The translations under genes and the position numbers were made by a program. Below are positions 42,692-51,858 of a DNA stretch of 64,000 nt, one piece after another (position 1 is the stretch's first letter; every line of letters begins with the position of its first letter). Below the pieces are notes generated by a model. The model did no database searches and was not told the DNA's origin. It saw nothing but the letters and a program-made list of their open reading frames with translations. The DNA is from Spirochaetota bacterium (GTDB lineage: Bacteria > Spirochaetota > UBA4802 > UBA5368): contig DATIKU010000044.1 in the NCBI GenBank assembly GCA_035477215.1, forward strand, positions 62,001 to 126,000, given 5' to 3'.

Positions 42692-43435
42692 TCACTCCAT
42701 GTCATCATACCCGGAAGGCAGGTATTCCCTGTTGATGTTTTCCATCGATCGAAACATGTTTACCCTGGCGCCGGGGTTCAGCCCTTCCAATTCGCCAATG
42801 ATCCTTCTCGCCCCCGAGCGTTTTGACTGATCGGACCAGGGACACTCACCCCCGATCGGAGAGAGCCCGGCCGCCAGTGCATACTCGGAGACCTGCCGCT
42901 TCATCAACAGCCCGAGTGGGCGTATTATGTCGAACTCGCCCCCGAACATGGGAAGTCGCAGCGGCATGGTACTGAATTTGGCGTGAAAGGTCATGTTAAG
43001 GAGGAGCGTTTCGATTACATCATCCAGATGGTGTCCGAATGCCAGGCGCGAAAATCCCACCTCCTTCATAACTGCGAAAAGCGCCTTTCTGCGGTGCCAC
43101 GAGCAGAAAAAGCACCTCGAATCCCCGACCGAAAAATCGACCTGCCCTTGAACGGTTCGCACCATCAGCTCAACGTTCCGCTCGCGGCAGAAAGCTTCCA
43201 GAAAACCGACATCGGCCCGCACGCCCAAACCTTCCATGTGGATATGGGCGGCGGCGATATGATACGAAATCGGAAGACCGCGGCGCCTGCCGGCGACCGC
43301 GTCCAGGAGGACGAGGGAATCGATACCACCCGAAAGGGCGATTAAAACCCTGTCCCCCTCCGCAATCATCCCGTAGCGGTTAATCGCCTTTCCGACTATC
43401 TTTCGGAGAGTTTTTATGCGATATTCTGTCTTCAT
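42692..43435 (-). CDS. TtcA-like PP-loop tRNA thiolation protein
   Basis: 247 residues from MKTEYRIKT (43435). The ATP-binding PP-loop LIALSGGIDSLVLLD, the CFFC pair in DSRCFFCSWHRRK, AFGHHLDDVIETLLLN and a third Cys in GGECPWS give the TtcA/TtuA-type iron-sulfur triad. TtcA makes 2-thiocytidine at position 32 of tRNAs; TtuA-like members thiolate U54. It is short and the Cys spacing is intermediate, so the target base is not certain. It converges on the MoaD-like carrier gene with 5 bp between stops. Confidence 0.85.
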   Translation of the reverse strand: MKTEYRIKTLRKIVGKAINRYGMIAEGDRVLIALSGGIDSLVLLDAVAGRRRGLPISYHIAAAHIHMEGLGVRADVGFLEAFCRERNVELMVRTVQGQVDFSVGDSRCFFCSWHRRKALFAVMKEVGFSRLAFGHHLDDVIETLLLNMTFHAKFSTMPLRLPMFGGEFDIIRPLGLLMKRQVSEYALAAGLSPIGGECPWSDQSKRSGARRIIGELEGLNPGARVNMFRSMENINREYLPSGYDDME

Positions 43436-43680
43436 ACTGTTTCGATATCTCACAGTAAAATTATTGCACGTTCGGCAGGCGTAATATAGAATAAGCGCTT
43501 GAAAAATACAGGCGTATTTTTATTATTACACAATAATCAGGTCGTTGTCGGAGTCTGGATGGCTTTCCCCGGCAACTTGGGTGTTATGGCGAAAGGTTAA
43601 AAACCGTATCATTCGCACTATATCCTTCACCGTACGTCACCTGTTTTTTGCAGTGCGTATTGAAGAAGGGGAACGGACTG

Positions 43681-44037
43681 ATGGCACGAGCACTGATAGT
43701 TGACGACTCCAAATTCATGCGCAAGATAATACGAGACACCCTGGAAGAAGGCGGGCATGTCATACTCGCCGAGGCCGACAACGGCATCGACGGCATAGAT
43801 GAATATCGTAAATTAAAGCCCGACTTCGTCACTATGGACGTCACCATGACCGGCAAGGACGGCATACAGGCGGTATCCGATATCCAGGCGATCGATCCCG
43901 ATGCCAGGATAATCATAATATCCGCGATGAGCGAAACCACGCTGAAGTTAAACGACGAGAAACTGCATGCGAACGCGTTTATAACCAAACCGTTCGACAA
44001 AAAGAAACTCCTGGATACCATCAATACAATTCTATGA
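43681..44037 (+). CDS. CheY-like single-domain response regulator
   Basis: 118 residues from MARALIVDDSKFM (43681). The DD pair is at the N-terminus, the phospho-acceptor Asp in DFVTMDVTMTGKDG, the Ser of IISAMSE and the Lys of ITKPFDKKKL. With no output domain it should act by protein contact, as CheY does on the flagellar motor, or as a relay. The TGA overlaps the next start as ATGA. Confidence 0.92.
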   Translation: MARALIVDDSKFMRKIIRDTLEEGGHVILAEADNGIDGIDEYRKLKPDFVTMDVTMTGKDGIQAVSDIQAIDPDARIIIISAMSETTLKLNDEKLHANAFITKPFDKKKLLDTINTIL

Positions 44038-45098
44038 GCGGACAGAACTATCTCAGGCTGTATACCATCGCAACTCCCGCGGAGTCGGCCTTCCTCCTGA
44101 ACGAGGGGCGGGCGTATTTCTTCGTCTCGAATTCCGACAAGTACGCCCTCAAGGGGAACAACCTCATAATCGGGGCGACCGAGCTCATACTCAACAACCT
44201 GCTCGACATGAACCTTCCCCGGCTCGAAACCGCCCTCGGTGATCCCGATTCCAAAGTGAAAAAGATCCCCGCGGAAACATTCCTTTCCTCGCTCGACACA
44301 TATTCGGTCGCACTCAATGTTTCAATGGTCATCGCCGAGCAGGTCGTACTCACCAACCAGATCATCAACACGAATCTGGAAAGCGTACAGGGTGATGAGA
44401 AAAGGATAAAGGAAACATCCATCGAGTATTACCGCATCGTAGCGCGGCTGCGCCAGGAATATGAAAAACGCCGGCTGCCCTGGCTCAAAATGCTGTCTGA
44501 AAAATTCGAGAACACGCTCATCTGCAAGCGGGGCGAGGCCTTCGGGCGCACAGCCGCTCCGACGAGGATCACCACTCCGCTGGTAAACACAGAAACAACC
44601 CTCGAACTCCCCAAAGACGCCGTCATCTGCGAGGAGGGCTCAATGGGCGACGAGATGTACATACTCCAGTCGGGGACCGTGGACGTGTTGATAAGCGGCA
44701 CGCGCGTAACCTCCATCTCGGATCACGGATACGTTTTCGGCGAGATCGCGCTGCTGCTCGGGGAAAAGCGCACGGCGACGCTCAAGGCCAAGAGCGATGT
44801 CCTGCTTACTCGCCTGCGGAAAAGCGATCTTAAAAACATTACCGGCGCGCAGGACAGCATCCTCAGGGCCCTGCTGACCTCGCTGGCACAAAAGCATTAT
44901 TATAATATCGAGAAGATCAAGGCGATCAGCGCCGTCATCATCGAGAAGGACCTCTCGACGGGCCCGGGAGAAAAGAGCAGGCAGATCCTCGAGGTCCAGC
45001 GCGCACAAAACGACCTCCTTTCATTAAAAAAGGAGGTCTCGGGAGTGTACACGGCCCGGAAGGCCGAATTCCTGGCGGAAATAGTTGAAGGCTTTTAG
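44034..45098 (+). CDS. Cyclic nucleotide-binding domain protein, unknown function
   Basis: 354 residues. A cNMP-binding domain lies at about 195-290: CEEGSMGDEMYILQSGTVDVL then GYVFGEIALLLGEKRTATLKA, which keeps the phosphate-binding cassette (FGEIALL with R and A/T following). The N-terminal part (about 20-105) looks like a second, degenerate cNMP-like fold, and the C-terminus is coiled-coil. No effector domain is seen. It is translationally coupled to the CheY-like gene, so it may be a partner in a chemotaxis- or motility-like circuit. Confidence 0.8.
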   Translation: MSGQNYLRLYTIATPAESAFLLNEGRAYFFVSNSDKYALKGNNLIIGATELILNNLLDMNLPRLETALGDPDSKVKKIPAETFLSSLDTYSVALNVSMVIAEQVVLTNQIINTNLESVQGDEKRIKETSIEYYRIVARLRQEYEKRRLPWLKMLSEKFENTLICKRGEAFGRTAAPTRITTPLVNTETTLELPKDAVICEEGSMGDEMYILQSGTVDVLISGTRVTSISDHGYVFGEIALLLGEKRTATLKAKSDVLLTRLRKSDLKNITGAQDSILRALLTSLAQKHYYNIEKIKAISAVIIEKDLSTGPGEKSRQILEVQRAQNDLLSLKKEVSGVYTARKAEFLAEIVEGF

Positions 45099-45634
45099 GC
45101 CTCTACATCCGAAGACACCAGGTCTCCTTTTTTCAGGGATTTAAGCCAGGTAAGCTCGGCTTTGAGGTGATTCTCAAGATACGTGAAGACGTGTATGTGG
45201 GATTTTTCCTCGGGGAGCTTCATTTCCTCATCGACCTTTTCCTTGATGTTGGCCAGCTTTTCCTTTACCGCCTCCATCCTGTCCTCGATAAACGCCTCTT
45301 TCTGCTCGGGTATCAGGGAATTGTAGAACATCAGCACGATGTCTATATCGAAGTGGATCATCGTATGGTCGAAATACTGCTTCAGCATCTTCCTGTAGTA
45401 TTTACGTCCCGCGGGCATGATCTGGTAAATATAGCGCTCGGGATTTCCTCCCTCCTTCTCGGTGCCCACGCGCTTCACCCAGCCGTTGTCCACCGCCTTC
45501 TTGATGGCATAGTAGATCGAACCGAACTTGATGTCGACGTAATCCTCGAGACGCTCGACTATCTTCTTTTTGATCTCATAGCCGTACAGATTTTCCTCCA
45601 TCAGGAGCCCCAGGATCGTTATTTCTATTTTCAT
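45095..45634 (-). CDS. PadR-family transcriptional regulator
   Basis: 179 residues. The winged-helix N-domain has ILGLLMEENLYGYEIKKKI and KFGSIYYAIKKAVDNGWV, the PadR signature, and the C-terminal half is a helical dimerisation region. It ends in a 4-bp tail-to-tail overlap with the cNMP-binding gene. AT-rich imperfect palindromes lie just upstream of its start (about 45677-45690), so self-regulation is plausible. Confidence 0.9.
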   Translation of the reverse strand: MKIEITILGLLMEENLYGYEIKKKIVERLEDYVDIKFGSIYYAIKKAVDNGWVKRVGTEKEGGNPERYIYQIMPAGRKYYRKMLKQYFDHTMIHFDIDIVLMFYNSLIPEQKEAFIEDRMEAVKEKLANIKEKVDEEMKLPEEKSHIHVFTYLENHLKAELTWLKSLKKGDLVSSDVEA

Positions 45635-46060
45635 ATCAACCTCTCGGAGATGAAAAACATTAAAATTAAAATCATTGGTTTATTATATACATAATTTGGA
45701 CACCGAGGCAATGATTAATTACCTGATATTGCAATAAAAATTGCGTATTATATACTATATTTTATAAGGAAATGTAATCAGGTTTACTATGTTAAATACC
45801 CTTTAAAAAAACGGGACGTTCCCCTGCCCTTGAATGCCGGGGCCTCCGCGCGGCTTAAAAGACGGCGGAATTCATTGGTCCGGCAGACATACGACATATC
45901 CAACAGAATTGTATTGATAATCCGCGGAATGAGAGGCCGTGAAACGCAGCTGCTGAATCAGGTAAATTCAATTCATACAACCGAAAAACCGTAAGGGCGA
46001 CGGAACTGCGCGGCGCGGGCCGGTTTGCGGCAAGGTTGCGTGATCAGCCGGATGCCGGAC
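45635..46060. other. Intergenic stretch between PadR and ruvA, no gene seen
   Basis: The first part is AT-rich with ATTATATACATAAT (45677-45690), a nearly perfect inverted repeat, and GCAAT-AAAA-ATTGC a little further on; both could be binding sites for PadR or promoter elements. The second part, towards ruvA, is GC-richer and shows no ORF or RNA that I recognise. Confidence 0.4.
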
Positions 46061-46645
46061 TCACGACGATAGGTTCTTTAGTGCGGCCTTCACCAGGGGC
46101 TCGATCGTCAACGATGGGTCGGTACGGAGCAATTCGTCCACGGCCCGCGCCGCTCGGCCCTCGTCGAAACCGAGGGCCGCGAGCGCCTCGATGGCCTCGT
46201 TCCTTGCCGACTGCCTTGCCCCCGCTTCGTTCGAAACGACTTCTATATGTTTGAGCCGCCGGGTAAGCTCGAACACGAGCTTCTCGGCCTTGCTGCGCCC
46301 TATCCCCGGAACCCTCAATAGCGGCGCCAGATCGCCGGAACGCACCGCCATGACCAGGTCCTCTGTCTTAATTCCAGAGAGGATCGAAAGCGCCATCGCC
46401 GGGCCTATCCCGGTTATGCCGAGAAGAACGGCGAATAGATCATGTTCCTGCCGCGAAAAAAAACCGAACAGCCTAAGCTGGTCCTCGCGATGGTAGGTAA
46501 AAACGAACAGCACCGCCTCCCGGTGCCCGACGAGGCGTTCGTAGGTCGAAAGCGGAATGCTGCAGCGATAGCCGACACCACCCACATCCACTATCGCTTC
46601 CGTGGGTCGAAGGTCCTCGATCATCCCTTTAATCCGCGCTATCAT
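46061..46645 (-). CDS. ruvA: Holliday junction DNA helicase subunit RuvA
   Basis: 194 residues from MIARIKGMI (46645), 7 bp after ruvC. The domain order is the OB fold (YRCSIPLSTYERL), the two HhH motifs (LLGITGIGPAMALSIL and LLRVPGIGRSKAEKLV) and a short C-terminal UBA-like domain III (EAIEALAALGFDEGRAARAV). RuvA binds four-way junctions and loads RuvB. ruvB is not adjacent. Confidence 0.95.
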   Translation of the reverse strand: MIARIKGMIEDLRPTEAIVDVGGVGYRCSIPLSTYERLVGHREAVLFVFTYHREDQLRLFGFFSRQEHDLFAVLLGITGIGPAMALSILSGIKTEDLVMAVRSGDLAPLLRVPGIGRSKAEKLVFELTRRLKHIEVVSNEAGARQSARNEAIEALAALGFDEGRAARAVDELLRTDPSLTIEPLVKAALKNLSS

Positions 46646-46652
46646 CAGGCTC

Positions 46653-47165
46653 CTACCTCCCGGAATGCGCCCCGGAGGCGCGTTCCGAGAAAGCCGCACC
46701 GGCCCCCGACGAGGCAAGATAATGGCAGGTGGCGACGGCCAGCGCGTCCGCCGCGTCGTCCGACGACGGCGGGTTCTTCATGCCGTACAGGCTTCCCACC
46801 ATGATCTGCACCTGGCGCTTGGTGGCCTTCCCGTGGCCGGTGACCGCGCGTTTTACCTGAAGCGGAGTGTACTCCGCGCACGAAAGGCCCCTCATGCCGG
46901 CGGAGAGCAGCACAACACCGATGCACTTCCCTACATCCATTGCGGTCGTCGCGTTTTTTGCGAAATACAGGCGCTCCATCGCCAGCACGGCGGGTGAATG
47001 ATTTAAAATAATCTCGTCGAGCTCCCGGTGTATTTTCACAAGACGATCGGCAAGGTCTCCCCCGGGACCGGAAACGATCGCCCCGCAGCCAACCAGTTTC
47101 AACCCGTCCTCAATAACCGCCCAACCGAGGGTCCCGAAGCCCGGGTCGATCCCGAGAATCCTCAC
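46653..47165 (-). CDS. ruvC: Crossover junction endodeoxyribonuclease RuvC
   Basis: 170 residues starting at GTG 47165, overlapping the yebC stop as GTGA. The four catalytic acids are placed in ILGIDPGFGTLGW, AMERLYFAKN and SSDDAADALAVA. RuvC cuts Holliday junctions. The gene follows yebC, a very common order. Confidence 0.95.
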   Translation of the reverse strand: MRILGIDPGFGTLGWAVIEDGLKLVGCGAIVSGPGGDLADRLVKIHRELDEIILNHSPAVLAMERLYFAKNATTAMDVGKCIGVVLLSAGMRGLSCAEYTPLQVKRAVTGHGKATKRQVQIMVGSLYGMKNPPSSDDAADALAVATCHYLASSGAGAAFSERASGAHSGR

Positions 47166-47917
47166 TTGCCCTCGCTTATCCTTGTCATTATCGCGTCGGG
47201 TATTTCGTAGTTGGAGTACACGTTCTGAACGTCATCCTGGTCCTCGAGCTGATCTATAAGCCTCAGGCACTGCTCGGCTTTCTTTTCATCAAGCAGGATG
47301 GTGCTCTGCGGAATAAACGTGATTTCGTGAAGTACCAGCCTGTACTGCTTCGTCTGGATCAGGTCGTTCACCTGCGCAAAGCCTTCGGGCGAGGCGGCGA
47401 TCACGATATTACCGTCCTCGGTCCTGACATCTTCCACGCCGTAATCGAGGACCATTTCGATTATTTCCTCTTCCGTGGCCTGCCCGCCCTCGACGATGAT
47501 CACCCCCTTGCGGTCGAAAAGATATGACACGCAGCCCGTCTCACCGAGATTACCGCCGTTACGGGAAAACGCGGCACGAATCTCCGGGGTGGTGCGTTTT
47601 TTGTTGTCGGTGAGACAGTGGACCATGATGGCCACCCCTCCCGGACCGTACCCCTCGTAGGAGATTTCTTCATATACAGCGCCTTCCAGCGTTCCGGTGC
47701 CCTTCTTTATGGCGCGCTCGATATTGTCGGCGGGCATATTGTTTTCCCTGGCCTTGAGAACCGCGGTGCGCAGGCGCGGGTTCGCGTTCATGTCGTCGCC
47801 GCCCATCCGTGCCGCGACCGTAATCTCCCGGATTATCTTGGTGAAGAGCGCCCCCCTCTTCGAGTCCACCGACGCCTTCTTCCTTCTGATGGTGGCCCAT
47901 TTAGAATGTCCTGACAT
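47162..47917 (-). CDS. YebC/PmpR family protein
   Basis: 251 residues with the N-terminal MSGHSKWATIRRKKASVDSK helix typical of the family, GYGPGGVAIMVHCLTDN and NGGNLGETGCVSYLF. Long annotated as a transcriptional regulator, the family (including mitochondrial TACO1) is now linked to translation of proline-rich stretches. The yebC-ruvC-ruvA order is widespread. Confidence 0.95.
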   Translation of the reverse strand: MSGHSKWATIRRKKASVDSKRGALFTKIIREITVAARMGGDDMNANPRLRTAVLKARENNMPADNIERAIKKGTGTLEGAVYEEISYEGYGPGGVAIMVHCLTDNKKRTTPEIRAAFSRNGGNLGETGCVSYLFDRKGVIIVEGGQATEEEIIEMVLDYGVEDVRTEDGNIVIAASPEGFAQVNDLIQTKQYRLVLHEITFIPQSTILLDEKKAEQCLRLIDQLEDQDDVQNVYSNYEIPDAIMTRISEGK

Positions 47918-47964
47918 ACGCTACCTCGGTTTTTTTCTCAACCAAACGCTTCAGGTAAACCCTC

Positions 47965-49317
47965 TCAATAACCCCTGCTAATTTTCAACTGTATTTTTAC
48001 AATCCGCTCCCTTGCCCTCGAAGAGTTGTAATCGAACGCAATGCACTCGCGGTAATACCGCATCGCCTCATCGAGCCTCCCCAGTCGCTCGGAGCATTCC
48101 GCAATGTTCCAGCGCACCTTCCCCGAATTGAGCTTCGAATACGAATAGAGCCGCTCCCTGCGCTCCAGGCGGAGCCTGCTCTCCTCTTCCAGAAAAAATT
48201 CATACTGGTTATAGGTATCAAAGTCCGGCTTTTTCATGAGCGACGTCTTTACGCCCCGGATATCCGAAGAGAGCTTCTCGATCTCGCGGTCCTTCTCCTC
48301 GAGGAGCTTTTTAATCCTGTCCTGAAAAACGATCGTTTCCCCGTAGAGCCGTATGGCCTTCTCGAAGTCGAGATCCCTCATCGCCATGTCGGCGGTATAC
48401 TCGTAGGCCTTCGACCGCCTGAAGATCTCGCCTTCCGGCAAAAGTGCCAGCGCCCGCTCAAGACTTCGGCGCGCGAGATCGAAATCACCGGTGCGCGTAA
48501 AGGCGAGATGGCCCAGCGCGAAATGAATGTAACCGTCGCCGGGCTTTGCGGCCAGATATTTTCGGTAATACCGCACCGTCTCAAGGTACCGCCCGATATC
48601 CTCGTTGAGATTTCCGACCATCAGATACAGGCCGGGATCCTCAACGCGGTCACCCTTCCACTGGAGATAGCGATCCAGGTGGAAAATGGCCCGTTTTTTT
48701 TCAGCGGTCCGGTAGAGGGCCACGCCAAGCCGCAGCGAGTATTCATGCTTGCGAGGGTTCAGGCTGTAGGCCGCTTCGAGCGCGCGGGCATAGGCCCCGT
48801 TATCGCCCCGTTTTTTATACACATCCGCAACCTCCAATAAAATAACGTCGTCCTTTTCCGGCTCGAGTTCCTTGAACCTGAGGGACTGGCCGTAGTGGTT
48901 GAGCGACTCGTCAAGGCGATCGAGCCGATACAGGCATCGTGCCGCATCAAGATGCAGCGTGTGGAGTTCGATGTTACGCTCGATAAAGAATCCTTCCGCG
49001 ACACGGTTGCGAAAGAGGTCGTTTATATTAACCCGTTCCTCGAGCTTTTTGGCGGTTATAAAATCAGTCGGAACGCGCTTGGTTTCCACCCTGGTGTCGT
49101 AAATCGCGAGCAGCCGCTTGCGTATGGCATCGTAGGCCTTCGCGTAATCACCCTTTGAATACAGCTCGACATAGTCGGGAAGCGGTTCCTGCGCGCCGAG
49201 ACGAGCCTCCGGCCGGGGAACGAGAAGCAAGGTAATCGCGGCCACCGCCATGATAACCGTCAGCGCGAGGGCGTGTTTGCTCTGCGCGTTGTTCTTTTCG
49301 CAACGATTGTCGCTCAT
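47965..49317 (-). CDS. TPR-repeat protein, membrane-anchored
   Basis: About 450 residues from MSDNRCEK (49317); 49350 and 49365 are in-frame alternatives. One N-terminal transmembrane or signal segment (ALTVIMAVAAITLLLVP) is followed by 34-residue TPR-like repeats: LDAARCLYRLDRLDESLNHY, LRLGVALYRTAEKKRAIFHL, FALGHLAFTRTGDFDLARRSL and WNIAECSERLGRLDEAMRYY. A coiled segment (EEKDREIEKLSSDIRGVK) lies between. It probably scaffolds an envelope complex; partner unknown. Confidence 0.78.
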   Translation of the reverse strand: MSDNRCEKNNAQSKHALALTVIMAVAAITLLLVPRPEARLGAQEPLPDYVELYSKGDYAKAYDAIRKRLLAIYDTRVETKRVPTDFITAKKLEERVNINDLFRNRVAEGFFIERNIELHTLHLDAARCLYRLDRLDESLNHYGQSLRFKELEPEKDDVILLEVADVYKKRGDNGAYARALEAAYSLNPRKHEYSLRLGVALYRTAEKKRAIFHLDRYLQWKGDRVEDPGLYLMVGNLNEDIGRYLETVRYYRKYLAAKPGDGYIHFALGHLAFTRTGDFDLARRSLERALALLPEGEIFRRSKAYEYTADMAMRDLDFEKAIRLYGETIVFQDRIKKLLEEKDREIEKLSSDIRGVKTSLMKKPDFDTYNQYEFFLEEESRLRLERRERLYSYSKLNSGKVRWNIAECSERLGRLDEAMRYYRECIAFDYNSSRARERIVKIQLKISRGY

Positions 49318-49461
49318 ATACTTACTACTATCGGCCTCATTCCGCCCCATCTTGACCGCCGGCACGGCGGACCGGCCCGGCGCCGTTTTCTGTTGTAATA
49401 CCTGTTGTCAGTACAGAAAATAACAATTTTCATGCTCCGTTAAAAATTTCCCTTAATTTCA

Positions 49462-49490
49462 TTGACAAATAAAAGGGGGGGCGTTTAAGT
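49462..49490 (+). promoter_or_regulatory. Sigma-70 type promoter for the 5S rRNA
   Basis: TTGACA (49462-49467), a 17-bp spacer, and TTAAGT (49485-49490) fit a strong housekeeping promoter about 25 bp before the 5S start. Confidence 0.65.
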
Positions 49491-49515
49491 GCATTCATTA
49501 CTGAGAGAAACAATT

Positions 49516-49633
<118 letters not shown>

Positions 49634-49654
49634 TTGCAATAATACAATTTAACT

Positions 49655-49685
49655 AAAGAGCGCTGAAAGGCGCTCTTTTTATTTA
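49655..49685 (+). terminator. Terminator after the 5S rRNA
   Basis: AAAGAGCGC and GCGCTCTTT form a nine-bp stem around TGAAAG, running into TTTTTATTT. Confidence 0.85.
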
Positions 49686-49803
49686 TACGGAAAGAAGCTT
49701 TCTTCCCGTTCACCCGCCGCGCTTCATGCCGGATGCGATTCGTCAATAACACCGTTTTTTCATCCCCGGCAGCCAGCGGGAGAGGTCATTTCACAGACGA
49801 AAA

Positions 49804-49830
49804 AATACGCCGCGGAAACCGCGGCGTATT
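49804..49830 (-). terminator. Terminator after the LPP20-like lipoprotein gene
   Basis: AATACGCCGCGG and CCGCGGCGTATT form a perfect 12-bp stem around AAA. On the minus strand it is followed by a run of T. Confidence 0.85.
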
Positions 49831-49858
49831 GTGATTCTACAGTAATCTGCGGGTTCGC

Positions 49859-50308
49859 TTATTTCGTCGCGCCGCCCTCAACGCTCGAGCGAAGGCCCTT
49901 GCGCTCTACCTGGTACACTATTTCGCAGTTGTCGTCCTTGTCATAGGTGGCCCGTACGATCGTTCCGCCCTTCACCACGCCGCTGAACTCCTTGGCCACG
50001 GCGATGCCGGTAGAGGCGTAGTCAGCCGCGCCCGCGGCGCCCTCAAGACGCGCACCGACGAATTTTTCGATGATCCTCTTCTCGGCCATGATTTGAGCCG
50101 CTTCCTTCGCGGTTCCCTGGCGCTGGATCTTGTTGGTAAGCCCCGGTTTGGGAACGCCGACAGAGGTCACCCTGAAGATATCGGGGGTTACCCATCCTTC
50201 TGTTACGAACGTATCACCCTTGACCTGCCCTCCCATAGACTGACCGCCGCATGCGGTGAAGGCGACACCGACGGCGAGAATCAGGGCCAACGTAACAACT
50301 TTTTTCAT
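49859..50308 (-). CDS. Small lipoprotein, LPP20-like
   Basis: 149 residues. The lipobox FTAC with Cys at residue 20 (LAVGVAFTACGG) follows a signal sequence, and a good Shine-Dalgarno (AAGGAGG) precedes the ATG. The mature part has the pattern GTAKEAAQIMAEKRIIEKFVG and a later TIVRATYDKDDNCEIVYQVE, typical of LPP20-type lipoproteins of unknown function. A monocistronic gene, transcribed away from the 5S gene's terminator. Confidence 0.8.
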   Translation of the reverse strand: MKKVVTLALILAVGVAFTACGGQSMGGQVKGDTFVTEGWVTPDIFRVTSVGVPKPGLTNKIQRQGTAKEAAQIMAEKRIIEKFVGARLEGAAGAADYASTGIAVAKEFSGVVKGGTIVRATYDKDDNCEIVYQVERKGLRSSVEGGATK

Positions 50309-50547
50309 GGAAAATCCTCCTTGGAAATTTAAAGGGGTCCCCCCCCAGTTCGATTGTATTATTCGTGATGTGGGTCAATGAACCTTCCGCACATCGCACG
50401 AGAAGTTCATTGCCAAGTAAAATAACAGCGTTCAAGGCCAAAGTCAACAGAAAAACCAACATTTTTACAGGCCCTGAATTTTTTTGATATTAACAAAATA
50501 TTGATACTGTCCACATGTCGGCGACGCTCTCCCCGACGGAGTGCGGC

Positions 50548-51081
50548 CTACTCCTCTCTAAGCTCCTTTAAAAGCGCAAGCTCCAAGAGAATGCACAGAA
50601 TGGCGAGATTGAAAAGCAGCCACAGAAAACCGAGCTCCCTGGTGGTCGCCCACACGTACATAAGCGCCGCGCCGTTGCCGGAACCGAAACCCACAACGAT
50701 GAGGCCGGCGTATCTGGCGATGAAATTGGCGATATCGTCGCGGTAGTATTCGCTGGCGGCGACCCGCGTGCTCGCGAACCGCTCGCGGACGACCGGGAGG
50801 ACGAGGTAGAGAATGACGAAAAGAGCGCTCGAATTGAAAACAAGGTTGTTGGCCAGGAATGGAACGACGATGCCCAGAAGCGCCGACAGCAGGAACACGA
50901 GTGGAAATCCCCCCATGGAGTATTTTTCAGCGAGTTTGCCAAGCGAGCCCGAAATATACGGCAGAACGCTCGCAATCTCCTCCCGCGTGTAGACGTCCTT
51001 GCTCGAGATAAGGGTAACGTAATAACCGACGGAAAGAAGGAAGAGCACGAAAACGATAAAGACTATCAGAAGATAAAACAT
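50548..51081 (-). CDS. Membrane protein of unknown function
   Basis: 177 residues with about four hydrophobic helices, the first at the N-terminus (YLLIVFIVFVLFLLSVGYYV), others around residue 60, 85 and 155. No known motif is visible. It follows purN by 76 bp on the same strand. Confidence 0.65.
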   Translation of the reverse strand: MFYLLIVFIVFVLFLLSVGYYVTLISSKDVYTREEIASVLPYISGSLGKLAEKYSMGGFPLVFLLSALLGIVVPFLANNLVFNSSALFVILYLVLPVVRERFASTRVAASEYYRDDIANFIARYAGLIVVGFGSGNGAALMYVWATTRELGFLWLLFNLAILCILLELALLKELREE

Positions 51082-51157
51082 TCCACATCCCTCCGAACGC
51101 GAGATGGCTGACCGGGAACTATTATGTCACACCATCCCCGCCGAAGGCAAGAATAAT

Positions 51158-51769
51158 TTATTCCCTTATCATTACCTTTCTTCCCTTGACCGAAAGCCCT
51201 CCTTCGCAAAAGAGCCGTACCGACTCGGGCAGGATGATATGCTCTTCCCTCAGTATTCTCGCCGCCAGGCTGTCGGCCGTGTCGGCCGGGAGGACCGGCA
51301 CGGCGGCCTGCATGATGATCGGGCCGGTGTCCACCCCCTCGTCGATAAAATGGGTGGTGCACCCGCTGATCTTTACCCCGTAATCGAGCGCCTGCCTCTG
51401 GGCGTGCACCCCGGGGAAAGCGGGCAGAAGGGCCGGATGAACATTGATGATGGCGCTCCTGAATTCACCGATAATAAACGGCGTCAAAAGCCTCATATAT
51501 CCCGCGGCGACGACCAGGTCGGTCCCGTGCCCCCTGAGCAGGCGCACGATGGCTTCCTCGTGGGATTTTCTGTCCGCGTACGCTTTCGGATCGACAAAGA
51601 ATGATTTCATGCCGAATTCATCCGCAATCGCGAAGGCGCCCGCGTCCTTTCCGTCGCATATCAGTATGCCGGGCCTGGCAGGTATGTGCCCGTCGCGGAT
51701 TCTTTCCATCACCGCCCTGAAGTTGGACCCCCTGCCCGACGCCAGAAATGAGACCACCTTATTCTTCAT
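51158..51769 (-). CDS. purN: Phosphoribosylglycinamide formyltransferase
   Basis: 203 residues with the substrate loop FLASGRGSNFRAVME, the catalytic His in NVHPALLPAFPGVHAQ, and Asp in THFIDEGVDTGPIIMQ. PurN transfers a formyl group from formyl-THF to GAR in purine synthesis. It is slightly extended at the C-terminus but otherwise typical. The window has no other purine genes. Confidence 0.95.
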   Translation of the reverse strand: MKNKVVSFLASGRGSNFRAVMERIRDGHIPARPGILICDGKDAGAFAIADEFGMKSFFVDPKAYADRKSHEEAIVRLLRGHGTDLVVAAGYMRLLTPFIIGEFRSAIINVHPALLPAFPGVHAQRQALDYGVKISGCTTHFIDEGVDTGPIIMQAAVPVLPADTADSLAARILREEHIILPESVRLFCEGGLSVKGRKVMIRE

Positions 51770-51858
51770 TCGATTATCGGCCTCTTGTCAAACTTGTTGA
51801 AAATCCATGAAATATTGGGTTTTACCCCGCCGCATTGACCGGTTATGCGACAACTCCG

